From Acanthacorydalis orientalis (lineage: Eukaryota > Arthropoda > Insecta > Megaloptera > Corydalidae), in assembly GCA_034766995.1 (NCBI GenBank), contig CM068313.1, positions 32,501,496-32,565,495 of the forward strand: DNA of 64,000 nt. The letters run 5' to 3'. Positions 40,061-53,276 of this stretch are shown here, piece by piece; the stretch's first letter is position 1; every line of letters begins with the position of its first letter. Position numbers and translations under genes: made by a program. Below the pieces are notes generated by a model. It had not been told where the DNA came from. It saw only the letters and a program-made list of their open reading frames with translations, and ran no database searches.

Positions 40061-40100
<40 letters not shown>
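40058..40100. repeat. (TA)n tract at the right end of the Tc1-like element
   Basis: A TA run beginning immediately after the right terminal motif of the Tc1-like element. Confidence 0.9.
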
Positions 40101-40105
<5 letters not shown>

Positions 40106-41249
40106 AGAATTATCTTTATTTAGATATGATAAAAATTTAATATATTAATATTTGTAAATCACTACGAAAATGTTCTGAAACAGAGATTCTTAGCAAGGTA
40201 ATCTCATTTTCTGGACTCGACAAAAGGTATTAATGGAATTAAAGAATCAGTAGAGTTACTAATGTTCTTTGAGAAATGATTTTTAAATATATTTTGTTAT
40301 TATGTTTCTTAAAATAATAATTATCCTTTTTTTTCTTTTTTAACGTATATGTTTTTAATATGAATATTAAACAAATTGAATTTATTTTTTTTTATTTATT
40401 TATTTTTAATAAAAGTTAGTTAAAAAAATTGTACAATAATCACTCAAATAGTTTAATAATTAATTAAAATTGAGAAGATGAAAATGCAACTAAAAAACTA
40501 AAGTTAAATGAGTACATTCAAATATATTTGAAATATTTCCACTCTATTCACGATTGATTTTTAATTTTTATTTTCAATTTAACAAATGAAATGTAAATTT
40601 GTTAATCAAATCTCGTCTCACGAAATTAATTGAAAAACTCAACAAATATTTTCGAATTGACGAGCTGAATATTAAATAATTGGAGAGATCCATTTAATAA
40701 CTGTATGAATACCTATTCAACAACAATTGACGAAGCTGCGTTATTATAATCAATAAATAATTTGAATCTAATGATATTTTCAAAAGCGAAAATTCAGTAT
40801 AGTATTTCATGTACATATTCGTGAAAAATGCTCTCATCTCTTTATTAATACAATTCAAGATTTAGTACCTTTCACTTTTTTATTTGTGCAAAATAATTTT
40901 GTCTACAATAGTAAGTATAAAAGCCACGCAACTAAATTGTTTGTAAGTAGAATTTTATATGCAAATAACTTTAAGTAAAACTAGAAAAAAAATAACTTCA
41001 TTTGTTCAATAACAGAATTTGTACCAAACTAATTAACGTAAGTTCTCGAAAATGTTATTTATGATATGTTATATTTATTATTTTCACATTATTTTAAAAT
41101 ATGTTTACTACAAGGAAATAATACACAAAAAATATATAAGATATTATGTTATCCGCGATTTAGAAAAGGTGAAAAAAACCACTGTTTTTAAAAATATCAA
41201 CCGATATTTGAAAAATCTTGTCTTTATTTACGTCTGTCAACAAAATAAA

Positions 41250-41600
41250 AGATCCTGTTTCCAATCTCACATAAAGACACGTTCGACTTTAGTCTCCGTG
41301 GTTGAAAACGACATTATTTCTGGAATCTGTCTAGTGAAATACTGCCCGTCTAACTTCTCGTACATCTCACTGTCCTCATGAAGACAGAATACGTAAGTTT
41401 CGATTTACGTCCCACGAGAAATGTATTTTCCATTTGGTCTAACAAAATTCTATAACTCTCGCTCAATGGAAATGACATTAACTTTTAAGAGGTCAAAGTT
41501 ATAAAAGTTGCATGCGAAGGTTATTGATTTACTGCGAAATGTATTTGGTGACGGAGTTGTACTCTTTGATTCAGTTAAGAAAACCTTATCATTTCCATTA
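41250..41600. promoter_or_regulatory. GC-richer intronic island with nuclear-receptor-like site
   Basis: A block of mixed composition inside AT-rich DNA. AGGTCAAAGTTAT at 41490-41502 resembles a DR1 half-site pair of the HNF4/RXR type. The open frame ending near 41381 has no recognisable family, and its N-terminal half is ordinary AT-rich DNA. It is a candidate regulatory element; the evidence is composition and one motif. Confidence 0.25.
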
Positions 41601-41840
41601 AAAATCTCAGATTGATTTTATCTTCTGCATAAATAAAAATGTTAACATAAAATATTCCGGAGCGGTTTGTTTTATTTTTATGTAGAAATTGCTTAATGTT
41701 TGTAATTTACACATATTTTTAGCTCTACATTACTATTATACATTTCTGTTAAGTAGTGAAACGTGCTGATGTTTCTAAATATAAATTATACCAACGATGT
41801 TTATAAAACTTACTTTTCAACAAACTTTAGACAATTCCAA

Positions 41841-41860
41841 TTATCTATCTATCTATCTTC

Positions 41861-41940
<80 letters not shown>

Positions 41941-41941
41941 G
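41841..41941. repeat. compound (TCTA)n(CT)n(TA)n microsatellite
   Basis: A short TCTA run, then CT, then TA, about 100 bp in all. Confidence 0.95.
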
Positions 41942-43265
41942 TGAGTGTATGCTGTGCATATGTTTTATATGTTTATGCTTCTATGTGTGTATAGAGAAAT
42001 GTTAAATATTTATGAAAATTTAAAAGTTATAACGATAATTATCTAAAGTATTTTAAACCTTATTTTGAAATTATTCTTTTATACAATACTTGAATTGATT
42101 TTTATCATTCATAAATTTGTCAATGTAAATTATCAAATTATTTCATTATTATTAAAAATCAAAAATTAAATAATCGTTTACACATAATTCTACTCTTATC
42201 TCTAATATATTTTATAATCATATAAATACTCTATAACAAGTTTTTACATAATTATATTAACTTATCAAAAATATGATACGAACACTAAAAAATTAATTTA
42301 TAACCTACTTTTTAATCAACAATATGTTACATTTTATTTAGAATAAAATGAATTAATATAAAATTGAAATGATTGAAAAAAAAAATAAATACCTATTTTT
42401 TATAAATACGTTATAATTTTGATAATGCATAAAATAACGTCAAGAATAGACATCATAAACAATTTGCAATATAAATATAGAACAATTTCCAATATTATTC
42501 TTCATATAATGTATATTAAACAAATATATTTGTAAACTATTTATACATATATATTATTTTCGAAGAGATAATATACGTAAAAATCAATTCCTGATAATTA
42601 TTTGTTATTCATAATTAATAATATATTGTAAATTATTTTCATTTTCAGAAAAATTATTTAATTTCATAGATTATAATGATTGAATAAAATTTATAAAATC
42701 GACTGTTTTAATGTTCTCTCAATCATCTTGTATTCATTTTTCATATAAATTATTATGAGAAGGTTGCATATAACTAAAATATTTAACTCATCAATGTCTC
42801 CAGCTCAATTTCGAGCTCATAGTATGTCACATTTCATTAAAAAATCAATTGTCATGAACGTTTAATGTCATTCATTGTTTCGTCATTCTAAAACAATTTC
42901 TAAAAGGAATATTATGTACAGAAATACTTATTCATATGGTTACATTTTATGAAACTACATCAACCAAATAAAGCAGTTTTCCAAAACAAATGTAGTATCT
43001 AAAATAAATTTCAGTTCATTTTGAAAATATGGGAGAGAAATATTAAAATGCCGAAAACAGCCAATTAATTTGTCGATGTTTACTTAGTTTTCACAGAATC
43101 AATTTTATTTTAGAGCTTTTTATTTAAAAAAATATTTTTTCCTAATATATATATTAGAATATTTCATGTTTGTATTAAACAAAGAATTAATTAATAAGTA
43201 TAATAAATCAACCAAAGTATTGGCATTTCGCCTGACCATTTTACTGAAAAACATTAATTATTTCC

Positions 43266-43320
43266 AGGCGCTAATGGCATTTGTTATCGACGCACCCTTA
43301 AACCCAAATAACTGACTAAA
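43266..43320 (+). repeat. retroposon-like 3' tail, copy 2
   Basis: GGCGCTAATGGCATTTGTTA, then TCGACGCACCCTTAAACCCA, then AATAACTGACTAAA. It matches the copy at 29845 in word order (GC-TAATG, TTGAC/TCGACGC, CCCTTAAACC, AAATAA). The flanks do not match, so these are separate insertions of one short sequence type. Confidence 0.5.
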
Positions 43321-44159
43321 TTTTAAATATTTACTCCCTTATCTTCATAAAACAAATACTTTTCAATATATAAGACTACAATAAAAATATTACCTATTTG
43401 TTTATAAAATTAGTGTAATTACAAATAGTACAATTCACAAAATTGTGTTATTGCAAATACAAATTCGTCCATTTTTGAAACACTCCATTCACTTGTACAT
43501 TTTACTGTGGTATCAAAATTAAATTCGACAAATGATCTCAAATAACTTCACTTCTCCCTTCTTGAATTCAAAACTCGAATTGTAAATTTTGCGTATTTCT
43601 TCCTTGTTGAAAGCGTACCTCATCGCATTTATTTGAAATCATTAACATAATGTGTATTTTGGAAACAAAAATGATATTGTAATATCTGTCAGTGATGCGC
43701 ATAAATTATAGAAGATCAATTAGTGTTTCCACTCATTCGTTAAAAACATCATCTATTAAAAAACCTTAATATTTCAGTTCATCCTTATAAAAAACAATGA
43801 CTGTGTTTTTAAAATTAAATCAATAAAAAATCAATTCGTCAAATTTACATTTATTGCTTATTAAAATCATTTATATCTCTATGCAAAAATATTTATTTAT
43901 TATATAAATTTGTAAAATATATTTTCATTATCTGATAAAATAATATTCTGCAATATCAATATCTTCAACATACATAAATTATTTACACTAATAAAACAAT
44001 GAATATGTGTAAAAATCAGTCGATATTTCTAAAAATATAAACGGAATATAAGAGTATATATATATATACATGTGTAAAATAATTCCAACTATTTTACAAC
44101 TTACATGAACATTTTAATCTACATTTAATATATTTGAAATGTTCAAAAATAGACAAATT

Positions 44160-44350
44160 TACGGCATCGTTTTATGGCTGCCAAGTTGAAAACGTATAAA
44201 GTTCATACGGGTATATATTGGAATCCTTATCAAGGGGTTGGATCGAATAAGGGTGGTAATTTATAGTGTGCGTGTTTGCAAATCGGTTCAAGTTGAATCT
44301 ATAAATAGAAGATGGAGTCGAAAGTTCGCTTAAAATCGGCAACTTTGTAT
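44160..44350. promoter_or_regulatory. GC-richer block with MEF2-like site
   Basis: Contains CTATAAATAG at 44299-44308, which fits the MEF2 consensus CTA(A/T)4TAG. It lies in a less AT-rich block with several GGT, CGG and TCG words. A 28-codon frame starts at the ATG just after it (about 44312) but resembles nothing. Weak evidence. Confidence 0.2.
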
Positions 44351-45979
44351 GATTACGTTTTGTATCTTAAATATAAATCTTTGCATTTAAACTTTTGAAT
44401 GGAGATATTGTTAATATTACATTTTGAATTTTAATCGTAATAAACATTTTATACATATTAACACAAACAACTTATAATTTTCAATGAATATTCATGCGAA
44501 AAGTACATTTATTTTTTTAATAATTTTTTGTAATTTGATACATTTCCATATATACATTTTCAAACGCATAAAATATTTTTTGTTATAAGATTGTTAAGTT
44601 AATTTAAAATACAACAATAAACCGTTAAGGTTCTCAATTTAGGATGATTGATTTCAAATTGATAACATTTCAATTAAAAAATTCTTCTTTACATTTCCAT
44701 TATTTTTTGTAATGAATAAAATATAAAAATAATACAGAAAATTAAGAATATTTCAAAATTAAGTAAAAAAATGAATTTAAAACCATGATTCTCAATAGTA
44801 CGAAATATTTTTTTCTTCATAATACCGTTTTTTTCTTTCTAATAAATATGCTAATAACTTTAACACTAAAGTAAAAATAAAATCCAGAAATTTGTCGAAT
44901 TATCAACTGGAATAAAAGTTAATATTCATAATTCATCGTTTTTACTTCCGCTTTATGCATATATACATCTTGCCACTCGTCGAATTAACACTCGTAAAAT
45001 ACCGTTAAAGTGTCAAAAAATATAAATGAGTATTTTTATTGGCAGTAAAACAATCTTTCTAGCGTGCATGAAGTAATCACAAGAACAGATAACCCAATTA
45101 TTTAAGTGAAAAAATTAAATTATCTGCTTTTTCCACTCACGACCTTTTGCTTTTTTCTTCGTTAACAATAAATTTATTTTTGTTTATAATGTAAAATCAT
45201 TATAAACAAACTGAAGTCATATAACTGAAGTTATCAATCTAATATAAAAAATATAATTTTCCAGTTCTACAAGAGGATCAAAAATGTTATGCTAGGTTCA
45301 TCTTCAAGTATGATATATAAAAATACATTTTATCTGTTTGCAACTTTTCATGAAAACAGATTTAATACAAGGATTAAACCCTTGGATAACATCCCAAAAC
45401 CACTAACATAATCAATGTCATGTCATTCGCCTTGTTATTTTGTAACTGAAGAGATTGAGGTATTTCTCGTAGAAATTTAGGTTAGTTTGTAAATTGAATT
45501 GTCCCTCGGGCCAAATTTTGTTTTCATAATTAGTGATAACTTATATATACAACAATAACTTAATTTATTGCTTTCAATTTAATGGCACGAAACTAAATTC
45601 TTAGTGAATGTAAAGCAAATTTTATAAAATAAATCTGTACGCAAGTTTTAATCCTAGTATCCATATTGACAATCTGCCAGGTAACATGTTTCAATATGTA
45701 TTTCTTTAAATATATCTCTGCTTAGTTAATACTATATGATAACTTAAAATACTCTATTTCAACTTTATTGATGAATTTCTATTTAATACCGTAATCAACT
45801 TGCTAATAAATTTTTTTTTACTTGTATTTTACACTTATTTTTTATATCACATTTATTTTAACTTTTATTTCCAATGCATTAAATTGAGTTTAATATTGTA
45901 ATATTCTCTACAACAAAAAATTGATCAGTTTTATTATTAAAATACACAAAACTTTAAACTCGACAAGAAATTAAATTTT

Positions 45980-45981
<2 letters not shown>

Positions 45982-46034
<53 letters not shown>

Positions 46035-46072
46035 TGTATGTATGTATGCATGTATGCCTGTATATATATATA
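45982..46072. repeat. compound TA/TATG/CATG microsatellite
   Basis: A long TA run followed by TATG and CATG units and a second TA run. Confidence 0.9.
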
Positions 46073-46347
46073 AGTAATTATATACTTGAGTTATTTTAAT
46101 TTCTGAACTTTCTTTGTAAAGCATCGTGTTATCTAATACCTTCTGTCTTTGGTATGGATAATTTTATCGACTAATATAAATTTAAGGTGTACGTTTCCTT
46201 TCGTATATTATTCTTTTATTCATTAACTCTGTGTTTCATTCGCGTTAAAATAAAATATTCATTCGTTTGCATGAGTTACTCTCATAGCAATTTAGCACAA
46301 TATTTTGATATTTAAGAAAACATTTTACTTGATACACAAATTATTCC

Positions 46348-46393
<46 letters not shown>

Positions 46394-47479
46394 TTAAATT
46401 CAAACCTACGAATTTTTATATTTCTTTACGCATTTTTGTATTTCATCAAGAACGAAAAATGTTGAAATTTTCTTCCATTATTTTCATTTTGCAAAATTAT
46501 TTTTTTAAATATTAAATTTAAATATTTACATAACAAAAGAATACATTACAATACGTTTATTGTTCAGAGATTATTTAAGTTTCCTTTATCTTGAGCTTTT
46601 TATAATAAGTTTTTTTAATGTCAACAAATATTTTCTAATATTATATAACATTTTACTTAAAATATTTGAAAATTTACAATTGTGTTCAAGTGTCATCAAA
46701 TAATATTAACTTTACTACATGATGTGTGTAGAAACACTCAAATGCTTTTACATTTGTTTTTAGATTCGTGTGGATTATTAAACTCACGACCCGCATTCTT
46801 GAATGAGAAACATAATATGAAGTTTGCTTATATAAATAGTTTTAACAAAAAGTATTCTAAAAAAAAAATAAAAATATAGTACACTAGTAGAGGTTAGAAA
46901 ATTTTGTACATAGCTGCTATTAAGGATTAACTGGAGGAACAAACACAAGATTTATTTACTGACGAAATAAGAAATCTTCTTTCAAAAAAAATGTTAACAA
47001 CGATGATCATTATAACAAAAATATGTACACTAATTGAAAAGTTATATTGTAAGATTTCTTTCTTTTTTTTGTTCCATCACACTATATAAAATAATTCAAA
47101 AATTACATGCTGTTTTGTAAAATGTTCTAACCACTTCTTGTATATTACTTGAACTTTTTATACGTCAAGTTATAATTTAACATTAGCAGAATTTATAGTT
47201 TTTCAAAATCAAATTAGATTTAAAAATAGTCAAAGAAGTATACCTCTCATATTTGCTAAATATTTTTCATCATTTAATATATTTAAATAACTATCAACTG
47301 TTCAAAATTTATCTTTTCAACATTATTGGTTTCAGAAAACTTCAACTTAAAATTTCCGATCAATACTTTTTATACTTAATATCTCAATACAAAATTTACA
47401 ATGTTCTCAACATACGAACTCTAATCAATGAATTATCATTTTCTGACTAAGAATAATAACATGTTTACACTATTGAAAA

Positions 47480-47526
<47 letters not shown>
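47480..47526. repeat. (TA)n tract abutting a mariner derivative
   Basis: A TA run that ends at the left terminus of the element at 47525. Confidence 0.9.
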
Positions 47527-47531
<5 letters not shown>

Positions 47532-48074
47532 AGTAAAAAAATAATTGCGGTTTATGACCTTCAAATTCATGTACATTTTCTAATTTAAGTGGTTTTAAGT
47601 GATCCAGAACTGTTGAACGAATAATGCCTAACTTTTGTATAAGCTCTCGAATTGTTGTGTGTGGTTCTGATTCAACCAACGCCTTCAGTTGGTCGTTTTG
47701 AACTGAAGAAGGATCCCTGCGACCTTCTTCATCTTCAAGGCTGTCGTCCCCAGCACGAAATTCTTTTTACTGTACGTCCCTTAATAGTACCAACACCAAA
47801 AGCATCATTTTGTTTACGAGCAGCTTCTGCTGCTTTACCATCCGTTTTGAACTTGTACAAAATAAAGCACTTATTTGCTTCTTTTCCATCTTTAATTCAA
47901 AAGCCCAATTTGAAACAAAATTTATAATAAAACCAAAGTCGATGTAACCAAAGTACAGACCGAAAAATGCACTTAAAAATGATATTAGCATGAGCAGGAT
48001 GAAATGACACTCATTAAAAAAATAAAGTTTGAATTTAGAAAACAAAAACCGCAATTATTTTCCTGACAACCTAA
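47525..48074 (-). mobile_element. mariner DNA-binding-domain-only derivative, copy A
   Basis: The right end, inverted, reads TTAGGTTGTCAGGAAAATAA with TA outside; the left end keeps GTCAGTAAAAAAATAATTGC. The terminal sequence AATAATTGCGGTTT resembles Hsmar1-type mariner ends. The minus strand from about 47895 to 47560 encodes the paired-like DNA-binding region with frameshifts: MEKKQI at the start, then TGG-KAAE-like, LNDAFGVG-like and SARDDSLE-like remnants. It then passes within a few codons of HEFEGHK straight into the terminal repeat, so the catalytic domain is absent. 550 bp; same architecture as copies B and C. Confidence 0.85.
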
Positions 48075-48792
48075 TATATATTTGAAAAGATGAATATAAC
48101 AAACCCTACTATTAACAGAGATAAAAAAAATTATAATACTAAAATCCATTTGCATTAAAATTTATTTTTTAAACTGAACAGAAATTATTATTTTTTGTTA
48201 AAAGATGTTAAAATTGCATATATAATTAACATTCCTAATTAAAATTTCCTAATAATTACTTAATTCTTACAGATTCCTCTATTAATATTTTTTTATTTTA
48301 CAGATTATTTTAATCTTCCCTCAAATACTAACTTTCCTAGATATTTGCAGTTTTCAATATGTTTATATATTCTTAATTAAATATGAAACCACATTAACTT
48401 AAGAAAATTATGAAAATATATTCATAATAGTAACATTTACTTCCCATTTAAAAATATGTTCTAAAATTACATAGACACTAGGTTTCTAAAAAAAATAAAT
48501 AAAATTCTATTAATAAAATCTATAACATTTTGTGAATGTATCATATAATGCTCAGCTACGGTAAATATAAGTGCTTTGATTATAGTTTACTGAAAGCATA
48601 TAGAAAGCTTTTTATCATAAGAATGCATTAAGTTCAATTCCATGCATAAAATAGATACATTTAGTAAATTGAAAAAAATGATCGCAGCCATTTACGTAAT
48701 ATAAAAATAAACCATTTTTAACAGAATTATTTTGTTACATTACTCGAGGCTTTTGACATTTTTCTTCATCATAGAATGTATTGAATTATATA

Positions 48793-48796
<4 letters not shown>

Positions 48797-48846
<50 letters not shown>
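48797..48846. repeat. (TA)n microsatellite
   Basis: An uninterrupted TA run of about 50 bp. Confidence 0.95.
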
Positions 48847-48849
<3 letters not shown>

Positions 48850-49167
48850 AAAATGAGCAAGTGAAGTCTGAGGGTACATATTCATCAGGGACAAATAAGT
48901 ATATAGCGTTGAAAAGATTCTCGAGTATACTAAATATTCATCAGTTAAACATTCTTGCGTTTCTCTCTAAACTTTTCCATATTTAATAAAACATGCCGTA
49001 CAGATTCAATAGATAAATACGTACGTGTGAGATGACTGGCTACAGTTGAATTAAATATTTTTTTAAAAAAACCTTATGCATTGCCATAATAGTATAATTA
49101 CTTCAATTAATTACTACAGCTTTGATGGAATGCAATAGTTAATTTATAACATTTCTATACTTATATA

Positions 49168-49198
<31 letters not shown>

Positions 49199-49870
49199 GC
49201 TCGTGTATATATATATACTACAAAAAATATTCTTCTTCTATATATTCATATAAAAAACATTTTATAGATGAAGTTCATACAATTAAGGAAGTATGACATT
49301 TTCGTCACATTTTTTGTCGCTTAAAGCTGATATTCATGTGCTTACATCTATATAAACATTTCGGTGGAATTTTTCTCTTTTACTTTGAAATATCTTCTGA
49401 TTTAAATATCAAGCATGACATTTCACATTTCAAATTCAAATAAAGTTAATTTAAACAGAATTCTACATATTTTTACTGATTTATATGTCTTGTGTGTTAA
49501 TTTTACAAATGAATGAGATGTCGACAATCTTATAAAATAAACACTATAAAAGAGTAAATATTTGTTATGTATTATTTATAGTTAATTTTCTTGAAAATAT
49601 TTACTTTATTACTTTTCATTAAATTATATTTTTTATTTGAATTAATATTATATTATCTGATATAAAACAACAGTTATTATATTTTTATATATTTGTATGA
49701 AATGTTTTAAGGATTAATTATTATGAAAAAATGTAAGTTTATAATTTATTTATAAAAAAATATAAAAAATACAATCAGCCTCTCTTATCACTCTTTTTAT
49801 ATTACTAATTTATACATCATGAAAAATATTAGTGAGAAATAGAATTCAGGTTAACTGTAAAATATATGTC

Positions 49871-49928
<58 letters not shown>

Positions 49929-50326
49929 TATTGTGTATATACACATAATACAGTAATACAAGTACTAGTAGTAATACTAGAGTAATAATAGAATAAAAGT
50001 GATATCTTAGATGAAACATTTTCCTACAGTTTAAAGAATATATAAGAAAATTCATACTCTTATATTGTAATTCTAAAATGAAAGACATTAATGTGTATGT
50101 TTCTATCTTAGTCTTTTTTTCAAATATGTCTATCTAAATTAGATTGTTAAAAACAGTTTGAACAATAAAGAGAACTTCTCTTTTGAAACGAACAAAAAAT
50201 TACTAACTAGTAAACTAAATCATCAAATAAAATAATGAATACTTTGATGAATTTTGAATAAAATTATATATTAATATGTATTAGAATTTTTGTTTGAAAT
50301 CCGAATGAACTTTTTGTTGTATTATG

Positions 50327-50888
50327 TTGGATTGGTAGGAAAATAATTACGGTTTTTGTTTTCTAAATTCTAACCCTATTTTTTTCCAGTGAAAATGTCA
50401 TTTCATCGTGTTCAGTTTAATATCATTTTAAAGAGCATTTTTCGCTCTGTATTTTGATAATATCGGTTTTTTTTTATTATTAATTTTACTTCAAATTGCG
50501 ATATTGAATTAAAAATCGAAGAGAAGAAAATAAGAGCATTTTTTGTACGAGTTTAAAACGGACGGTAAGGCAGCAGAAACTGCTCGTAAACTAAACGATG
50601 CTTTTGGTGTGAGTACTGTTAAGGAATATAGGGTACAATGGTGGTACCAAAATGTTTGTACTGGGGACGAGAGACTTGAAGATGAAGAAGGATGCGGGCA
50701 TACTTATTCAGTTCATAACGACAAACTGAAGGCGCTAGTTGAATCAAAACCACGCACAATAATTCGAGAGCTTGCAAAAAAGTTATACGTTAGTCATTCA
50801 ACAGTTTTGGACCACTTAAAACAGCTAGTTGAGAAAAATGTATATTAATTTGAAGGTCATAACGGGAATTATTTTTCTACTAACCTAA
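50327..50888 (+). mobile_element. mariner DNA-binding-domain-only derivative, copy B
   Basis: The ends TTGGATTGGTAGGAAAATAA and, inverted, TTAGGTTAGTAGAAAAATAA pair. TA follows the right end, while TG (decayed TA) precedes the left. A 5' UTR of about 190 bp leads into the DNA-binding frame (see next entry), which ends within about 15 codons of the right terminal repeat. The catalytic domain is absent. 562 bp, opposite orientation to copies A and C. Confidence 0.88.
50543..50848 (+). pseudogene. mariner DNA-binding domain, longest open copy
   Basis: 101 open codons: YEFKTDGKAAETARKLNDAF and VSTVKEYRVQWWYQNVCTGD (first helix-turn-helix), a linker, then KALVESKPRTIIRELAKKL and VSHSTVLDHLKQLVEKN (second helix-turn-helix). 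This is the complete bipartite terminal-repeat-binding region of a mariner transposase, without any DD(34)D residues. The frame has no ATG at its start: the ancestral MEKKQIR-type start is shifted out of frame just upstream (EEKKIRAF-like bases at about 50520-50545). As it stands it is unlikely to be translated, yet the domain itself has no internal stop. Confidence 0.75.
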
Positions 50889-51413
50889 TATAATAAATTA
50901 AAAACTTAATGTATTAAAACTAGTTCGCATGAGTAATATATATATATAATAGCTTACACATTCTAAAATAATATTTTTTTATTAAAAAAAAACATATTTC
51001 ACTAAATAAAATTTAAGTCTATTGAATATTTATTATATGGACAAAAGGTTAGATCGCAACTATCACTTAAAAATATTTATTTGCTATATAAACAAAAGTT
51101 TAATTACAAGTATACTTGAACAAGAAAGTAAAGAAACACTCCATCAAACCCATCAATCAATACAGAACTCATTGATAAGTTAATCTCTACAGACGCTCCA
51201 CTAAAATAACATAAAACCCTAGAGATTAAAAAAACAAGATAACCAATATATTAAGTTAACAGAAACGAAATACTTTCCTAACTAATTGTATTAAATCGGA
51301 CAGTATTTTATCAGATACTGAAAAAATCACACCACTAACATTAAAAAAATCTTTTACTACGAATTCAGTAACTATTCATGAGATTAATAAAATGCTAATT
51401 TCATTCCGATAGA

Positions 51414-51419
<6 letters not shown>

Positions 51420-51492
<73 letters not shown>
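51420..51492. repeat. (TA)n microsatellite
   Basis: A pure TA run of about 72 bp. Confidence 0.95.
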
Positions 51493-51493
<1 letters not shown>

Positions 51494-52552
51494 GCATGTA
51501 TATAATAACTATTAAAAGTAATACGTAAATATTAAGATTAAAGTAATAATAAGACTCACTACCTCATTCTTCATTTATTTACTAATAAATTTTTATACAC
51601 AAAAAATCTTTGATACTAAGCATGCAAGCTGTAAAAATTGTTTGTGTATTTTTATAATGTATTTAATTTGAAAACAAACATACGAACAACAAAATTTAAA
51701 AATATTTTTCGCATGAGTTATCAAATAAACTTTTATGTATACATTTTCATTTAAAACAGTTCGTTAATGTAAAAGAGTTGTTTAAAAAAATGTCACCATA
51801 AAACAGGATTTATATTGTGCAAATGTTTTTAAATTGCCGGATATCTAATTTACAGAATTATATTTTTTATGTTTATTTTTAAATTCATTTTTCAACTTCA
51901 AGTATATTGTAAAGGCAAGAGAATGAGTAAGTAAAAAACACATTAGTTTAAAAATAAATAAATTAATATTATTTGCTGAATGATCAAACTTGAATAATTC
52001 ATAAACATGCCTATGGCATTTATAAAATTTATTCAATAACACAGAGGCCCTACAATTTCATATCTAGCCAGAGAATTGTAGCAATTAATTTGTAGAAACC
52101 AGATGTTCGAAATACACACAACCGCAATTTAATTATTATTTATGCCAATGTATTACACAAGTTGGCGAGATTACGTACGTATATTTGGTAGAATAGATAC
52201 GCAAACTATTTCTTCCTTTATATATAACTTCTTTAAAATATAACCGTTTTTGATTACTTTCAAGACGAATACAGTCGTTTTTTATTAATCTAATAATATT
52301 ACATGCATAACAAACAATTACAATGCATGACATACAGTTCCTTTGACAATTACATTTGATTCTAACAAAACTTGAAAATACTATTATAACTGTTTTTCCA
52401 TTGACAAAACAGACTAACGATTTTTTTATCAACTTGTATTCTAAAAAAAACATTATAATAAAATAAAATTTTATTTTTTTGTATATTTATGAATACTTTA
52501 TGATATATAAAAACCTACATTTCTCGTCACTTTGTCTACAATGTGGCTGTCT

Positions 52553-52566
52553 GCCGCCATCTAGCG
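52553..52566 (-). promoter_or_regulatory. CTCF-like site
   Basis: GCCGCCATCTAGCG, on the minus strand CGCTAGATGGCGGC, matches the insect CTCF core AGATGGCG(C/G) with the usual preceding C(T/A). It lies in a short GC-richer patch (about 52530-52580) of an otherwise AT-rich region. A match this long is unlikely by chance at the base composition seen here, but binding is not shown. Confidence 0.4.
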
Positions 52567-53223
52567 AATGTAGTGTATAAGGAAAATTTTACAGTCGATA
52601 TGTTTAATTAATTTATCTTCATTCTTAGATATTTTTTATCTTTAAATGTATTATGTTATAAAAACCAATAAACAGTTTTTTCTTCCCATGTTTTTTTCTA
52701 TTTTCACATCAATTTTGATAGGCTATATACTAGTTTTATTTAAAAATATAGAAAGTCATTCGACCAATCTACTACTTAATAAAGAAAGTTTAAATATCCA
52801 GTTTTAATAGATTAAAATGAAATATTTTTAGTCAATTTAAATGTGACGTAAAGATAGAATTTAATTAAAATTAACACAAAACTACAAACATTGAATTATA
52901 TAAAATTAAGAGTAACTAAACAAGTCACATATCTGGTGTTTTTTAAAAATATTCTAACTGGCATCATTTTATATCTAAGTTAATGAACGTGTGGAAAAAC
53001 CATCGAGGGAGATATTAAAAAATAAGGAAAATTATATAGTTGATTAAATTGATGTTGCTTTAAGCAAAAAATTTAAATGTATATTTCCATACTGACGACT
53101 TATAATTGAATGTAATAATTTTACTATTAGCTACTTGTTCCTCAATTTTTGTAATCCTCCAAGTTAAAAGCGAAAACATTTATAGATAGTACATGCATTC
53201 ACTTGCCACCTAAATGTTGTTGC

Positions 53224-53225
<2 letters not shown>

Positions 53226-53274
<49 letters not shown>
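53226..53274. repeat. (TA)n microsatellite
   Basis: A TA run of about 48 bp. Confidence 0.95.

Positions 53275-53276
<2 letters not shown>

Noticed and set aside
41052..41381. 109-codon open frame as a gene
   Set aside because: No family signature; the first half is AT-rich Tyr/Ile-rich translation. Only the GC-richer second half is noted, as a possible regulatory block.
52136..52453. 105-codon minus-strand Cys/Arg-rich frame
   Set aside because: The cysteine spacing fits no zinc-binding motif I recognise, and the composition matches chance translation.
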